Shown: piece after piece, positions 27,164 to 36,051 of the stretch
How the letters are laid out: each line of letters opens with the position of its first letter
Position numbering within the stretch: the stretch's first letter is position 1
Origin: Flagellimonas oceani
Lineage (GTDB): Bacteria; Bacteroidota; Bacteroidia; Flavobacteriales; Flavobacteriaceae
Reading direction: 5' to 3'
Length of the DNA stretch: 64,000 nt
Assembly: GCF_011068285.1 (NCBI RefSeq)
Contig: NZ_CP049616.1
Span: 2,026,501-2,090,500, forward strand
Translations under genes and position numbers: made by a program
The notes under the pieces: generated by a model
Database searches by the model: none
What the model was told of the DNA's origin: nothing
The model's input: the letters and a program-made list of their open reading frames with translations, nothing else

Positions 27164-27781
27164 ATGAAACTGCCTCATAATAGAAGTAGAATTGAAGCCT
27201 TTAGCGATGGGGTTTTTGCCTTTGCCGCCACTTTATTGGTGGTTTCCGTGGGCACCCAGGCAGAAACTTCAATCTTACAGGTAGACTGGATGGTGTTTTT
27301 GAGTTTTGGGGTAAGTTTTTTTGCGCTGGTCGGATTATGGTCGGTACATTACAATTTCTTCCGAAGGACCAGCTATATGGACAACCTTATTATTGGCCTA
27401 AATGCGGTTCTCCTTTTTTTGATACTCTATTACATCTTCCCCATAAAGTCCTTGATCAATTCATGGACCGGCACGCTACAAATCAATGCAGATGAATTTT
27501 CATCATTGTTCCAACTGTACAGTCTTGGGTTTCTTCTAATTTTCGCCTGCTATGCGCTTATGTATTTAAGAGTGTACAAAAAAGCAGATAACAGCAACAT
27601 GAAACATCTTTTCTATGCTCGTCATTTTGGGCTTTTTGTGATCGTTGCCCTAGTCTCCATTGGTATTGCCAAGCTTCAATTGGGATTATATTACGGTCTT
27701 CCAGGTATCGTATATGCTCTTTTGGGTCCTTTTTGTTATTTTCACGCAGTTTACTTTCAGAAAAAAACCAACGCTTTTTAA
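27164..27781 (+). CDS. TMEM175 family potassium channel-like membrane protein
   Basis: A 205-residue membrane protein with six predicted helices. The first helix carries the hallmark RIEAFSDGVFAFAATLLVV, matching the RxxxFSD motif of TMEM175 (DUF1211), a K+ channel family unlike classical P-loop channels. Bacterial members form potassium-permeable tetramers. It starts 4 nt after the propeller/SnoaL gene and ends 1 nt before the M28 peptidase, so it is in the trehalose-linked operon, which would fit a role in osmotic balance. That role is an inference from context. Confidence 0.85.
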   Translation: MKLPHNRSRIEAFSDGVFAFAATLLVVSVGTQAETSILQVDWMVFLSFGVSFFALVGLWSVHYNFFRRTSYMDNLIIGLNAVLLFLILYYIFPIKSLINSWTGTLQINADEFSSLFQLYSLGFLLIFACYALMYLRVYKKADNSNMKHLFYARHFGLFVIVALVSIGIAKLQLGLYYGLPGIVYALLGPFCYFHAVYFQKKTNAF

Positions 27782-27782
27782 T

Positions 27783-29114
27783 ATGAGAAAAATACTCCAC
27801 TTGCTATTTGTGATTTTCACGACCACAATCTATGCCCAAACCGATACCAGAATCTATGACATCATCAACGCAGTGTCAGCAGAACGAATTGAAAACGATG
27901 TAACCACTTTGGCCAACTTTGGAACCAGACATACCTTGAGCGACACGGTTTCCCAAACCCGGGGAATCGGTGCTGCAAGAAGATGGATCAAGTCTGAATT
28001 GGAGAAAATCTCAGCCGACTGTAGTGATTGTCTAGAGGTATTTTATCAGAGTAACTTTATAGAAGAAGGCGATAACGCCAGAATCGTGAAAGATGTGGAA
28101 ATTGTGAACGTGGTGGCCATTCAGCGCGGCACCAAGTTTCCCAACCGCTTTATCATCATGAGCGGGGACATCGACTCCCGTGTCAGCGACCCTAACAACT
28201 ACACATCTGACTCCCCCGGTGCCAACGATAATGCCAGTGGAATGGCAGGAACCATTGAGGCTGCTAGAGTTTTATCAAAATACAAGTTCGAGAGCAGTAT
28301 CATTTTTGTAGGCCTGTCCGGAGAGGAACAAGGACTATATGGCGGAAAAGGTCTTGCTGAACATGCCAAGGAAAAAGGCTGGGATATTGTGGGCATCCTC
28401 AACAACGATATGATCGGAAACATCACGGGGGTCGATGGTGTGGTAAGCAATAGGGATTTTAGAATTTTTTCCGAACCCGTTCCCCCGACCGAGACCGAGG
28501 AAGAGCGAAGAGCAAGGCGTTTTTACGGTGGCGAAGTGGATGGAATCTCCCGACAATTGGCACGATATGTACACAAAACCACCCAGACCTATATGCCAGA
28601 AATGAACCCCATGATGATCTACCGCTTGGATAGGTTTGGTCGCGGCGGTCACCATAGACCTTTTAACGATGTAGGTTATGCAGGTATCAGAATTATGGAA
28701 GCCCACGAGAATTATACACAGCAACACCAAGACATACGCGAAGAGGACGGTATTGCCTACGGTGATGTTTTGGAACACGTGAATTTTGAATATGCCAAAA
28801 AACTTACCGCGGTAAACGCCATCAACCTCGCCTCTATAGCATGGGCGCCACCTGCCCCCGAGACGGTTGAAATCGGAGGCGTGGTTGAACCAAGTGCCAA
28901 GTTTAGATGGAGCAAAGTGGAAAATGCGGTCGGGTACAAAATATATTGGAGGGACACCACTTCCCCTACTTGGGACCATTACAAGTATGTGGGCGACGTT
29001 ACAGAGCACACCTTGGAGGGAGTGGTAATAGACAATTACTTTTTTGGAGTTGCCGCCGTTGGTAAAGATGGACACGAAAGCCCAGTGGTCTTCCCGAACA
29101 AAGTTTTTAGATAA
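27783..29114 (+). CDS. M28 family metallopeptidase with fibronectin-like C-terminus, atypical first metal motif
   Basis: The start at 27783 gives a signal peptide (MRKILHLLFVIFTTTIYAQ) and 443 residues; the frame opening at 27660 lies inside the upstream channel gene. The fold is M28 aminopeptidase: GANDNASG at 147-153 with the bridging Asp149, GEEQG at 180-184, NNDMIGN and a late HENY/QQHQD region. In place of the usual GGHxDS metal motif it has SGDIDSR (127-133), so Asp129 replaces the first histidine ligand. A fibronectin type III-like domain ends the protein (from about 360). Activity may be altered. Co-transcribed with the M1 peptidase. Confidence 0.82.
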   Translation: MRKILHLLFVIFTTTIYAQTDTRIYDIINAVSAERIENDVTTLANFGTRHTLSDTVSQTRGIGAARRWIKSELEKISADCSDCLEVFYQSNFIEEGDNARIVKDVEIVNVVAIQRGTKFPNRFIIMSGDIDSRVSDPNNYTSDSPGANDNASGMAGTIEAARVLSKYKFESSIIFVGLSGEEQGLYGGKGLAEHAKEKGWDIVGILNNDMIGNITGVDGVVSNRDFRIFSEPVPPTETEEERRARRFYGGEVDGISRQLARYVHKTTQTYMPEMNPMMIYRLDRFGRGGHHRPFNDVGYAGIRIMEAHENYTQQHQDIREEDGIAYGDVLEHVNFEYAKKLTAVNAINLASIAWAPPAPETVEIGGVVEPSAKFRWSKVENAVGYKIYWRDTTSPTWDHYKYVGDVTEHTLEGVVIDNYFFGVAAVGKDGHESPVVFPNKVFR

Positions 29115-29128
29115 TTACGATGGCATAT

Positions 29129-30742
29129 ATGAAGCAAATACTCTTTTTTACCACACTTTTTATTGGAATCTTGGCCACGCATGCTCAAAATTTCACCAAA
29201 CAGGATACCTTGAGAGGCAGTATTACACCGGAACGTGAATGGTGGGATTTGAACCATTACGACCTCAATGTAAAAGTGGAACCTTCCAAAAAATTCATTT
29301 CGGGCTACAATGTGTTGAGGTATAAAGTGTTGGAGGAGCACAAAACACTTCAAATCGACCTTCAAAAGCCAATGGAAATCTCATCTATTGAACAGGACGG
29401 TAAAAAACTAAAATTTACTTCGCAGGGCAATGCACATTTCATCAAACTAAAGAAAAAACAGGTCCCTGGAGAGTTCAACGAAATAAAGATCACATATTCA
29501 GGACATCCAAGAGAAGCGGTAAGAGCCCCATGGGATGGCGGTTTTTCATGGAAAGAAGATAGTAATGGCAATCCCTTTGTGGCCACATCTTGCCAAGGAT
29601 TGGGAGCCAGCGTTTGGTGGCCCAACAAAGACCATATGTACGACGAAGTGGACAGTATGCGGATAAGCGTTACCGTTCCCAAAGAACTAATGGATGTTTC
29701 CAACGGACAACTGGAGAGCGTTGAGGAAAAAGGTGATTTTACCACCTACAATTGGGTGGTAAAAAACCCCATCAACAACTATGGGGTAAATGTCAACATT
29801 GGGAACTATGTCCATTTTGATGAAGTTTACGAAGGTGAAAACGGTCCTTTGAAGCTGGATTATTACGTGTTGCCCGAAAATCTCGAAAAAGCCAAAAAGC
29901 AGTTTGTCCAGACCCCCATGATGCTCCAGGCCTTTGAACATTGGTTTGGCCCCTACCCTTTTTATGAGGATGGGTTCAAACTAGTGGAAGTGCCTTATCT
30001 GGGTATGGAGCACCAAAGCTCGGTCACTTACGGAAATCAATATCAAAACGGATATTTGGGCAGCGATCTATCCGGCACGGGATGGGGGCTTCAATTCGAT
30101 TTTATCATTATACACGAAGCGGGGCACGAATGGTTCGCGAACAATATCACTTACAAGGACATTGCCGATATGTGGGTGCATGAGGGATTTACGGCTTACT
30201 CGGAGAACCTCTATCTCGATTATCATTTTGGCACAAAAGCGTCCGAAGAATACGTTATAGGAACACGCTCCAAAATACAAAACGACCGTCCCATTATTGG
30301 ACCTTATGGGGTAAACCAATCCGGTTCGGGAGACATGTATTACAAAGGTGCGAACATCCTCCACACCCTGCGCCAATTGGTGGAAGATGATGAAAAATGG
30401 AGACAGGTACTTCGAGGCCTGAACAAGGATTTTTATCATCAAACGGTCACAACGAAAGAAATTGAGGATTACCTGAGCAATAAAACGGAGAAAGACCTAT
30501 CAGCCTTTTTCGACCAATACCTTCGGACGACCATGATTCCAACTTTGGAGTACAAATTGGAAGGAGACTCGATTGAGTACCGTTATACCAATGTAGTGGA
30601 TGATTTTGATATGCCAGTCCGAGTTTTTGTAAATGGTGCCGAAAAGTGGCTGTTCCCCAGCAACGAATGGAAAAAAGAAAAATTGGACGGAAGCCAAGTG
30701 AACTTCGATAAAAACTTTTACATAGAGACCCAAAAAATCTGA
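29129..30742 (+). CDS. M1 family zinc metallopeptidase, exported
   Basis: An aminopeptidase-like protein of about 537 residues. The start is chosen at ATG 29129 so that the signal peptide MKQILFFTTLFIGILATHAQ leads; ATG 29120 (three residues more) is equally possible. The zinc site is complete: HEAGHEWFANN (HExxH) with the third ligand Glu in the WVHEGFTAYSE helix about 18 residues on. YLGMEHQSSVTYG is the exopeptidase GxMEN-like strand, here G-M-E-H. It lacks the C-terminal armadillo domain of full-length PepN. It follows the M28 peptidase by about 10 nt; both would cut peptides in the periplasm. Confidence 0.88.
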   Translation: MKQILFFTTLFIGILATHAQNFTKQDTLRGSITPEREWWDLNHYDLNVKVEPSKKFISGYNVLRYKVLEEHKTLQIDLQKPMEISSIEQDGKKLKFTSQGNAHFIKLKKKQVPGEFNEIKITYSGHPREAVRAPWDGGFSWKEDSNGNPFVATSCQGLGASVWWPNKDHMYDEVDSMRISVTVPKELMDVSNGQLESVEEKGDFTTYNWVVKNPINNYGVNVNIGNYVHFDEVYEGENGPLKLDYYVLPENLEKAKKQFVQTPMMLQAFEHWFGPYPFYEDGFKLVEVPYLGMEHQSSVTYGNQYQNGYLGSDLSGTGWGLQFDFIIIHEAGHEWFANNITYKDIADMWVHEGFTAYSENLYLDYHFGTKASEEYVIGTRSKIQNDRPIIGPYGVNQSGSGDMYYKGANILHTLRQLVEDDEKWRQVLRGLNKDFYHQTVTTKEIEDYLSNKTEKDLSAFFDQYLRTTMIPTLEYKLEGDSIEYRYTNVVDDFDMPVRVFVNGAEKWLFPSNEWKKEKLDGSQVNFDKNFYIETQKI

Positions 30743-30743
30743 T

Positions 30744-31313
30744 TTGGAAAAGCACCCAGAGCATTACTTCAAAAATGATGGGGAGTGGCGCGATTGGCTA
30801 CATGAGAACCATAACACCCACACGGGCATACATCTTATTTTCTACAAAGTGGAACACCACAAGGATAGTATGCGATGGGAAGAAGCCGTAAAAGTGGCCC
30901 TATGTTATGGTTGGATAGATAGCACGGTTCGTAGTCTCGGCGACGGCAAACGAAAGCAATACTTCTGCCCCAGAAAACCTAAAAGTACTTGGAGCAAGGT
31001 GAACAAGGATTACATAAAGGAGTTAAAATCCAACGGTTTGATGCATAAAAGTGGACTTGATGCGATAGAAATTGCCAAGGAAAATGGCTCTTGGACCGAA
31101 TTGGATGATGTTGAAAACGGTATTGTTCCCGAAGATTTACAAAAAGCGTTCGGTCATAATACAACTGCACATAAGAACTTTAAAAGTTTTACAAAAGGTC
31201 AAAGAAAAAGTTATCTCTATTGGTTAAAACAGGCCAAACGACAAGAGACCCGAAATAAAAGAATATCGGAAATCGTATCCCTTTCGGAAAAAAACATCAA
31301 ATACAGAACGTAA
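30744..31313 (+). CDS. YdeI/OmdA-associated family protein
   Basis: A 189-residue cytoplasmic protein starting with TTG, one base after the M1 peptidase stop. It contains the recognisable block GIHLIFYKVEHHKDSMRWEEAVKVALCYGWIDSTVRSLGDGK and the C-terminal LYWLKQAKRQETRNKRISEIVS. These belong to the YdeI/OmpD-associated family, earlier called bacteriocin-protection proteins. The biochemical activity is not established. Last gene of the run that begins with otsAB. It ends three bases before the convergent MFS gene. Confidence 0.8.
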   Translation: MEKHPEHYFKNDGEWRDWLHENHNTHTGIHLIFYKVEHHKDSMRWEEAVKVALCYGWIDSTVRSLGDGKRKQYFCPRKPKSTWSKVNKDYIKELKSNGLMHKSGLDAIEIAKENGSWTELDDVENGIVPEDLQKAFGHNTTAHKNFKSFTKGQRKSYLYWLKQAKRQETRNKRISEIVSLSEKNIKYRT

Positions 31314-31316
31314 AAC

Positions 31317-32594
31317 TTATCTGCCGTATTTTCTATGGTAGATCCAAGCGGCCACTCCCCCAACAAAAGCAAAAGCACTCAACATCCAAAACACATTTTG
31401 GTGACCCAGCTCCTCGCCGGGGTGCGCATCCAGCAGCATACCGTATGCAGGACCGGCAAATACATCGGGCGTGTAGCCAATCAATGAGATAAGACCTACG
31501 GCAGTTCCCGTTAAGGTCATTGGAATACGTCCCACCTGCATTACGCCAAAGTACAATGCCCGGATGGCGTAGACCCCTGCTGCTATAACCACAACCGATA
31601 TAAAGAACAAAAGCGTAGTGGTAGGTGCAATCGCTCCGCTGGCAAACAACAGCCCGCCAATCAATGCAAGAACAAAGCTCATAAACAAAAGCCATGTAAT
31701 TTTTAACCTGTCCGCTATCAAACCTACCAGAATACCAGTGGTAGGGCGAAGGAACTGCAACAAGGTTCCCACCTTGGCCGAATCCACTTGGTTGTACAGC
31801 ATCACCTCTTCGGCATATTGGGAAATGATGTCCGTGATCTTGTACCCGACATATCCACAAAGTATGATGACCATCAACAGCCAGACCGATGGCAATTTTA
31901 GGACCTGCTTGATGTCTTTCCAAGAAATACGTTCTAAGGTCACCTTTTCTTCATTCTTGTCGGTTTTCATGAAAAACCAGACCAAAACACCCACCAAAAT
32001 GATGATTATGGACGTTAAGTAGAGGACATAGGTAAACGCTTCTTTACGGTTATCCAAACTGGCAACATCCACAGACTCGGACAAAAAGAACGAAAACACT
32101 ACAACCCCCAGCAAACTGAAAAGAGCGCCCGTAAGCCCACGTCCGCCATCAAGAAAACCGAAGGCCTTTCCCTGGGAATCGGTACCGCCCCAAATTCTAG
32201 TGGCCTTGATCATGGGTGCCCAAAACAGAAATATCGTGGTAAAGCCCCACCAACCGTACAATATCTGAAGTACCCACAAATCGGGATATTGGGCAAACAA
32301 AAAACCGCCCAATGCAGTCATCCATAAAGCAATGGCTATCAATTTTCGGGGTTGGTATTTATCGGCCAAGGGACCTCCCAATACATAAGAAACCATGGCG
32401 ACCAGACCATAAACCGAAAAGCAAAGCCCCAATTCCACGTTGTCCAGCTCCAAAACATCCAAAACCGTGGGGCGGAAAACACGCGGCAGTACAAAAGGAA
32501 GGATAAAGATGGCCTCACCCGAAAGAATCAATAACAATAAATAGAGCCAGCTTGGTTTGGTTTCCTTCAAAACTTGGATTTGGTTAAAAGTCAT
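31317..32594 (-). CDS. MFS transporter
   Basis: A 425-residue membrane protein with about 12 hydrophobic segments. The start MTFNQIQVLKETKPSW at 32594 is preferred over the upstream codon at 32621. The loop between helices 2 and 3 carries GGPLADKYQPRKLI, the MFS A-like motif. A second related loop, GLIADRLKITW, follows helix 8, and the central loop is rich in charged residues. The overall look resembles sugar-phosphate/anion porters, but the substrate cannot be assigned. It is convergent with the YdeI-like gene. The 232-nt gap upstream, shared with the BNR gene, shows nothing I can name. Confidence 0.82.
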   Translation of the reverse strand: MTFNQIQVLKETKPSWLYLLLLILSGEAIFILPFVLPRVFRPTVLDVLELDNVELGLCFSVYGLVAMVSYVLGGPLADKYQPRKLIAIALWMTALGGFLFAQYPDLWVLQILYGWWGFTTIFLFWAPMIKATRIWGGTDSQGKAFGFLDGGRGLTGALFSLLGVVVFSFFLSESVDVASLDNRKEAFTYVLYLTSIIIILVGVLVWFFMKTDKNEEKVTLERISWKDIKQVLKLPSVWLLMVIILCGYVGYKITDIISQYAEEVMLYNQVDSAKVGTLLQFLRPTTGILVGLIADRLKITWLLFMSFVLALIGGLLFASGAIAPTTTLLFFISVVVIAAGVYAIRALYFGVMQVGRIPMTLTGTAVGLISLIGYTPDVFAGPAYGMLLDAHPGEELGHQNVFWMLSAFAFVGGVAAWIYHRKYGR

Positions 32595-32826
32595 CAAAAA
32601 ACTGGAAAAACCCAAAAGCATGGGGGAATAAAAAACAATACCTGTTCTACAAATCAGGTTTTAAGGTTTACATAATACCGTTCCCAAGACCATTTGAAAG
32701 ATTATCCATTAAAAGGTTTTGGTAAATGTTATGACCTAGAAATCCGTTAACATCCCTTTAAGAAATAGGGTAAGTGTTTTTGGTATCTTTAGGCAACTAA
32801 ACTTAAAAAAACAGCAAAACCAACTA

Positions 32827-35800
32827 ATGAAAAAATCAATTTTCTTCCTTCTGTCACTTATTGTAGCAAGCACTACGGCCCAAGACTTCAGCATGGATTT
32901 GGTCCAGGACATGAAACCAAGAAACATCGGCCCTGCTGGAATGAGCGGCCGTGTCACTTCCATTGATGTTGTACACTCCAACCCAGATGTAATGTTTGTG
33001 GGCACCGCTTCGGGCGGTTTGTGGAAATCCACTTCTGGAGGTATTAAATGGAATCCCGTGTTCGATAACGAAATAACTGCATCAATCGGTGCAGTGGCCA
33101 TTCAACAATCCAATCCATCCGTAATTTGGGTTGGTACCGGCGAAGGCAACCCAAGAAACAGCTTAAACGGCGGATATGGCATCTACAAATCACTGGACGG
33201 AGGCAAATCCTGGAAATCCATGGGATTGGAAAAAACAAGGCACATCCACAGGGTGATCATAGACCCTACCGACCCAGATGTGGTATATGTCGGAGCCATT
33301 GGCTCTCCTTGGGGCGAGCATCCGGAACGTGGGGTTTTTAAAACCACCGATGGCGGGGAAACCTGGGAGAAAGTTTTGTTCGTCAACAACAAAACAGGTG
33401 TTGCGGATTTGGTGATGGACCCCAAAAACCCAAACAAACTGATCGCTGCCATGTGGGAACACAAAAGAGAACCTTGGTTCTTCAATTCTGGAGGCGAAGG
33501 CAGTGGACTGCACATTACACATGACGGCGGCAAAACTTGGAGAGAAGTCACTGCTGATGATGGTCTGCCCAAAGGAGATTTGGGTAGAATTGGCGTTGCG
33601 ATTGCCAGGAACAAGCCCAATATTGTGTATGCCTTGGTAGAAGCCAAGAAAAATGCCTTGTACAAATCCACTGATGGCGGTTTCAAATGGGAGAAAATAA
33701 ACGATAAGAGCGATATCGGAAACCGTCCGTTCTATTATTCGGAGATATACGTAGACCCTCAAAATGAAAATCGGGTCTACTCTGTATTCACTTACATCAA
33801 TGTTTCCGAAGATGGCGGGAAAAATTTCACCCAACTGATGCCCGCCTATGGCGTGGACAATGGCATTCACCCTGATCACCATGCATGGTGGATTCACCCG
33901 GAAAACGGCCAGTTTATGCTGGATGGCAACGATGGAGGTCTCAACATCACCAAAAACGGGGGGCAAACTTGGCGTTTTATCGGCAATTTGCCAGTTGCCC
34001 AGTTCTATCACATCAGCACGGACAATGAATATCCCTATAATGTATATGGCGGTATGCAGGACAACGGTTCGTGGAGAGGTCCCGCCTACGTTTGGAAAAG
34101 CCAAGGTATCAGAAACAGTTATTGGCAGGAAATTGCTTTTGGCGATGGATTCGACGTGGTTCCTGATAGAGACGATAGCCAGTTTGGTTATGCCATGAGC
34201 CAGCAAGGCTATGTGAGCCGTTACGATTGGAAAACTGGGGATGGCTACATTGTACGCCCCACTCCACCCGATGCGGACACCCAACTACGATTCAACTGGA
34301 ACGCGGCCATTGGCCAAGACCCGTTCGATAACAGCACCGTATATTTTGGAAGTCAGTTTGTACACAAATCCACGGATAAGGGGTTGACCTGGGAAGTAAT
34401 TTCTCCGGACCTGACCACCAATGACAAGGAGAAACAAAAGCAAAGCGAAAGCGGTGGTTTGACCATGGACGCCACAGGTGCCGAAAATCATTGCACCATA
34501 ATTGTAATAGAACCCTCTCCTGTTGAAAAAGATATGCTTTGGATAGGGACCGATGATGGTCGTGTGCACTACACCCTGAACGGTGGTGATACTTGGGTAG
34601 AGGTCACAAAAAATATCAAAGGTCTTCCCGCCGGAAGCTGGATTCCACAGATAAAAGCATCCCATAACAATAAAGGAGAGGCACTTCTGATCGCCAACGA
34701 TTACAGAAGGTTCAACTACGCCCCTTACGCATACCGGACCACGGATTATGGTAAAACCTGGACCCGAATCGTAGATGAAGATGATGTGGAAAGCTATACG
34801 TTGTCCATAATTGAAGACCCAGAAAACCCTGACCTTATGTTCTTGGGCACCGACGATGGTCTTTATATTTCTTTGGATGCAGGAAGCAGCTGGCAGAAAT
34901 GGAACAAGGGTTTTCCAACGGTTTCCACAAAAGATTTGGCGATTCACCCCAGAGAGCAGGATTTGGTAATAGGCACCTTTGGAAGGGCCGCTTGGGTTTT
35001 GGACGATATCCGACCATTGAGAAAGTTGGCAGGCAATACAGCTACTTTACAAAAAGAAATCAGTTTGTTCGATAGCCCAGATGCCTATTTAGCAGCCTAT
35101 CAACAGCCAACTGGTGGCAGATTTGGGGGAGATGCCATTTACAGTGGAGAAAACAGGGAATCCGGTGCCATGATCACCTATTACCTGAAAGAGGGTAGCA
35201 AAAAGACCCAAGAAGAGAAAAAAGACGAAAATGAAGAGGAAAAAGAAGCTGAGGATGAAGCTGACGAAAAAAAGTCCAATGAAAAAACCAAGGACTCCAT
35301 CTTCTTCGAGTTTTATGATGGTGATAGGCTCATCAGAACTTTGAAATACAAAACCCCGGAAAAGGCAGGTTTCCACAGAATTTATTGGAACTTGGACGAA
35401 AAGGGACCGGACAGGCCATCAAGGACCATCAGTAAAAACAAAAGAGAAAGAGGCGGGGTCGATGTGAAACCAGGCACTTACAAAGTAAAAGTTATTTATG
35501 GCGAAGCTTCTGATTCAACCTCCATCACCGTCAAGACCGACCCAAGGTTGGATGTTGATATGGCCTCCATCAACGAAGTCTACGAGAGCAGCAAAAAACT
35601 TGAGGGGTACACACAAACAGCTGCCGATGCCGTAAAACAGTTGGTAGAGAGCAAGGATTTGGCAGATAAATTCAAAAAAGAGCTCAAAGAGCTGAACAAG
35701 GAAAAATACAAAGAGCAAATCAAGGCCTCGGAGGAAATCGTAAAACAAATCGACTCCGTGATTGCCTTGTATTTGGGCAAGGAAGACAAACGCCAAGGCA

Positions 35801-36045
35801 TAACGGACGACCCCGAACCCAATGTTATGTCCCGATTGGGCAATGCCTCCTATTATGTAGGGTCAAGGAAGTCGGGGATTACCGCAACCGAAAAAAGAAT
35901 GATTCGCTTTGCCGAGGAAGAACTAAGGACTGCGTTGGACAAGACCAATGCTTTCTTTAATGATCAATGGAAATATTACCGAACTTCCATTGAATCATTG
36001 GACCTATCTCCGTTTAAGGAGACAGAACGTTTTAACTTAAACTAA
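32827..36045 (+). CDS. Large exported BNR/VPS10-like beta-propeller protein
   Basis: A 1072-residue protein with signal peptide (MKKSIFFLLSLIVASTTAQ). Numerous Asp-box turns (STSGGIKWN, SLDGGKSWKS, TTDGGETWEK, THDGGKTWRE, STDGGFKWEK, TLNGGDTWVE, TTDYGKTWTR, SLDAGSSWQK) make one or two large propellers, as in sortilin/VPS10-like proteins of Bacteroidota. About residues 795-830 are a highly charged Glu/Lys stretch, probably disordered, followed by an Ig-like and a helical C-terminal part. No glycosidase active-site residues are recognisable despite the frequent glycosyl hydrolase label. It is followed 6 nt later by an S9 peptidase, a pairing suggesting peptide handling in the envelope. Confidence 0.8.
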   Translation: MKKSIFFLLSLIVASTTAQDFSMDLVQDMKPRNIGPAGMSGRVTSIDVVHSNPDVMFVGTASGGLWKSTSGGIKWNPVFDNEITASIGAVAIQQSNPSVIWVGTGEGNPRNSLNGGYGIYKSLDGGKSWKSMGLEKTRHIHRVIIDPTDPDVVYVGAIGSPWGEHPERGVFKTTDGGETWEKVLFVNNKTGVADLVMDPKNPNKLIAAMWEHKREPWFFNSGGEGSGLHITHDGGKTWREVTADDGLPKGDLGRIGVAIARNKPNIVYALVEAKKNALYKSTDGGFKWEKINDKSDIGNRPFYYSEIYVDPQNENRVYSVFTYINVSEDGGKNFTQLMPAYGVDNGIHPDHHAWWIHPENGQFMLDGNDGGLNITKNGGQTWRFIGNLPVAQFYHISTDNEYPYNVYGGMQDNGSWRGPAYVWKSQGIRNSYWQEIAFGDGFDVVPDRDDSQFGYAMSQQGYVSRYDWKTGDGYIVRPTPPDADTQLRFNWNAAIGQDPFDNSTVYFGSQFVHKSTDKGLTWEVISPDLTTNDKEKQKQSESGGLTMDATGAENHCTIIVIEPSPVEKDMLWIGTDDGRVHYTLNGGDTWVEVTKNIKGLPAGSWIPQIKASHNNKGEALLIANDYRRFNYAPYAYRTTDYGKTWTRIVDEDDVESYTLSIIEDPENPDLMFLGTDDGLYISLDAGSSWQKWNKGFPTVSTKDLAIHPREQDLVIGTFGRAAWVLDDIRPLRKLAGNTATLQKEISLFDSPDAYLAAYQQPTGGRFGGDAIYSGENRESGAMITYYLKEGSKKTQEEKKDENEEEKEAEDEADEKKSNEKTKDSIFFEFYDGDRLIRTLKYKTPEKAGFHRIYWNLDEKGPDRPSRTISKNKRERGGVDVKPGTYKVKVIYGEASDSTSITVKTDPRLDVDMASINEVYESSKKLEGYTQTAADAVKQLVESKDLADKFKKELKELNKEKYKEQIKASEEIVKQIDSVIALYLGKEDKRQGITDDPEPNVMSRLGNASYYVGSRKSGITATEKRMIRFAEEELRTALDKTNAFFNDQWKYYRTSIESLDLSPFKETERFNLN

Positions 36046-36051
36046 AGAACC

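Noticed and set aside
33190..34284. 364-codon minus-strand frame inside the large BNR protein gene
   Set aside because: It is antisense to repeated Asp-box sequence; the repeats create a long open antisense frame. No recognisable product.
32827..36045. Glycosyl hydrolase annotation of the large BNR protein
   Set aside because: Asp-box repeats are structural and are shared by many non-hydrolases; the arginine triad and other active-site residues of sialidases are not seen.
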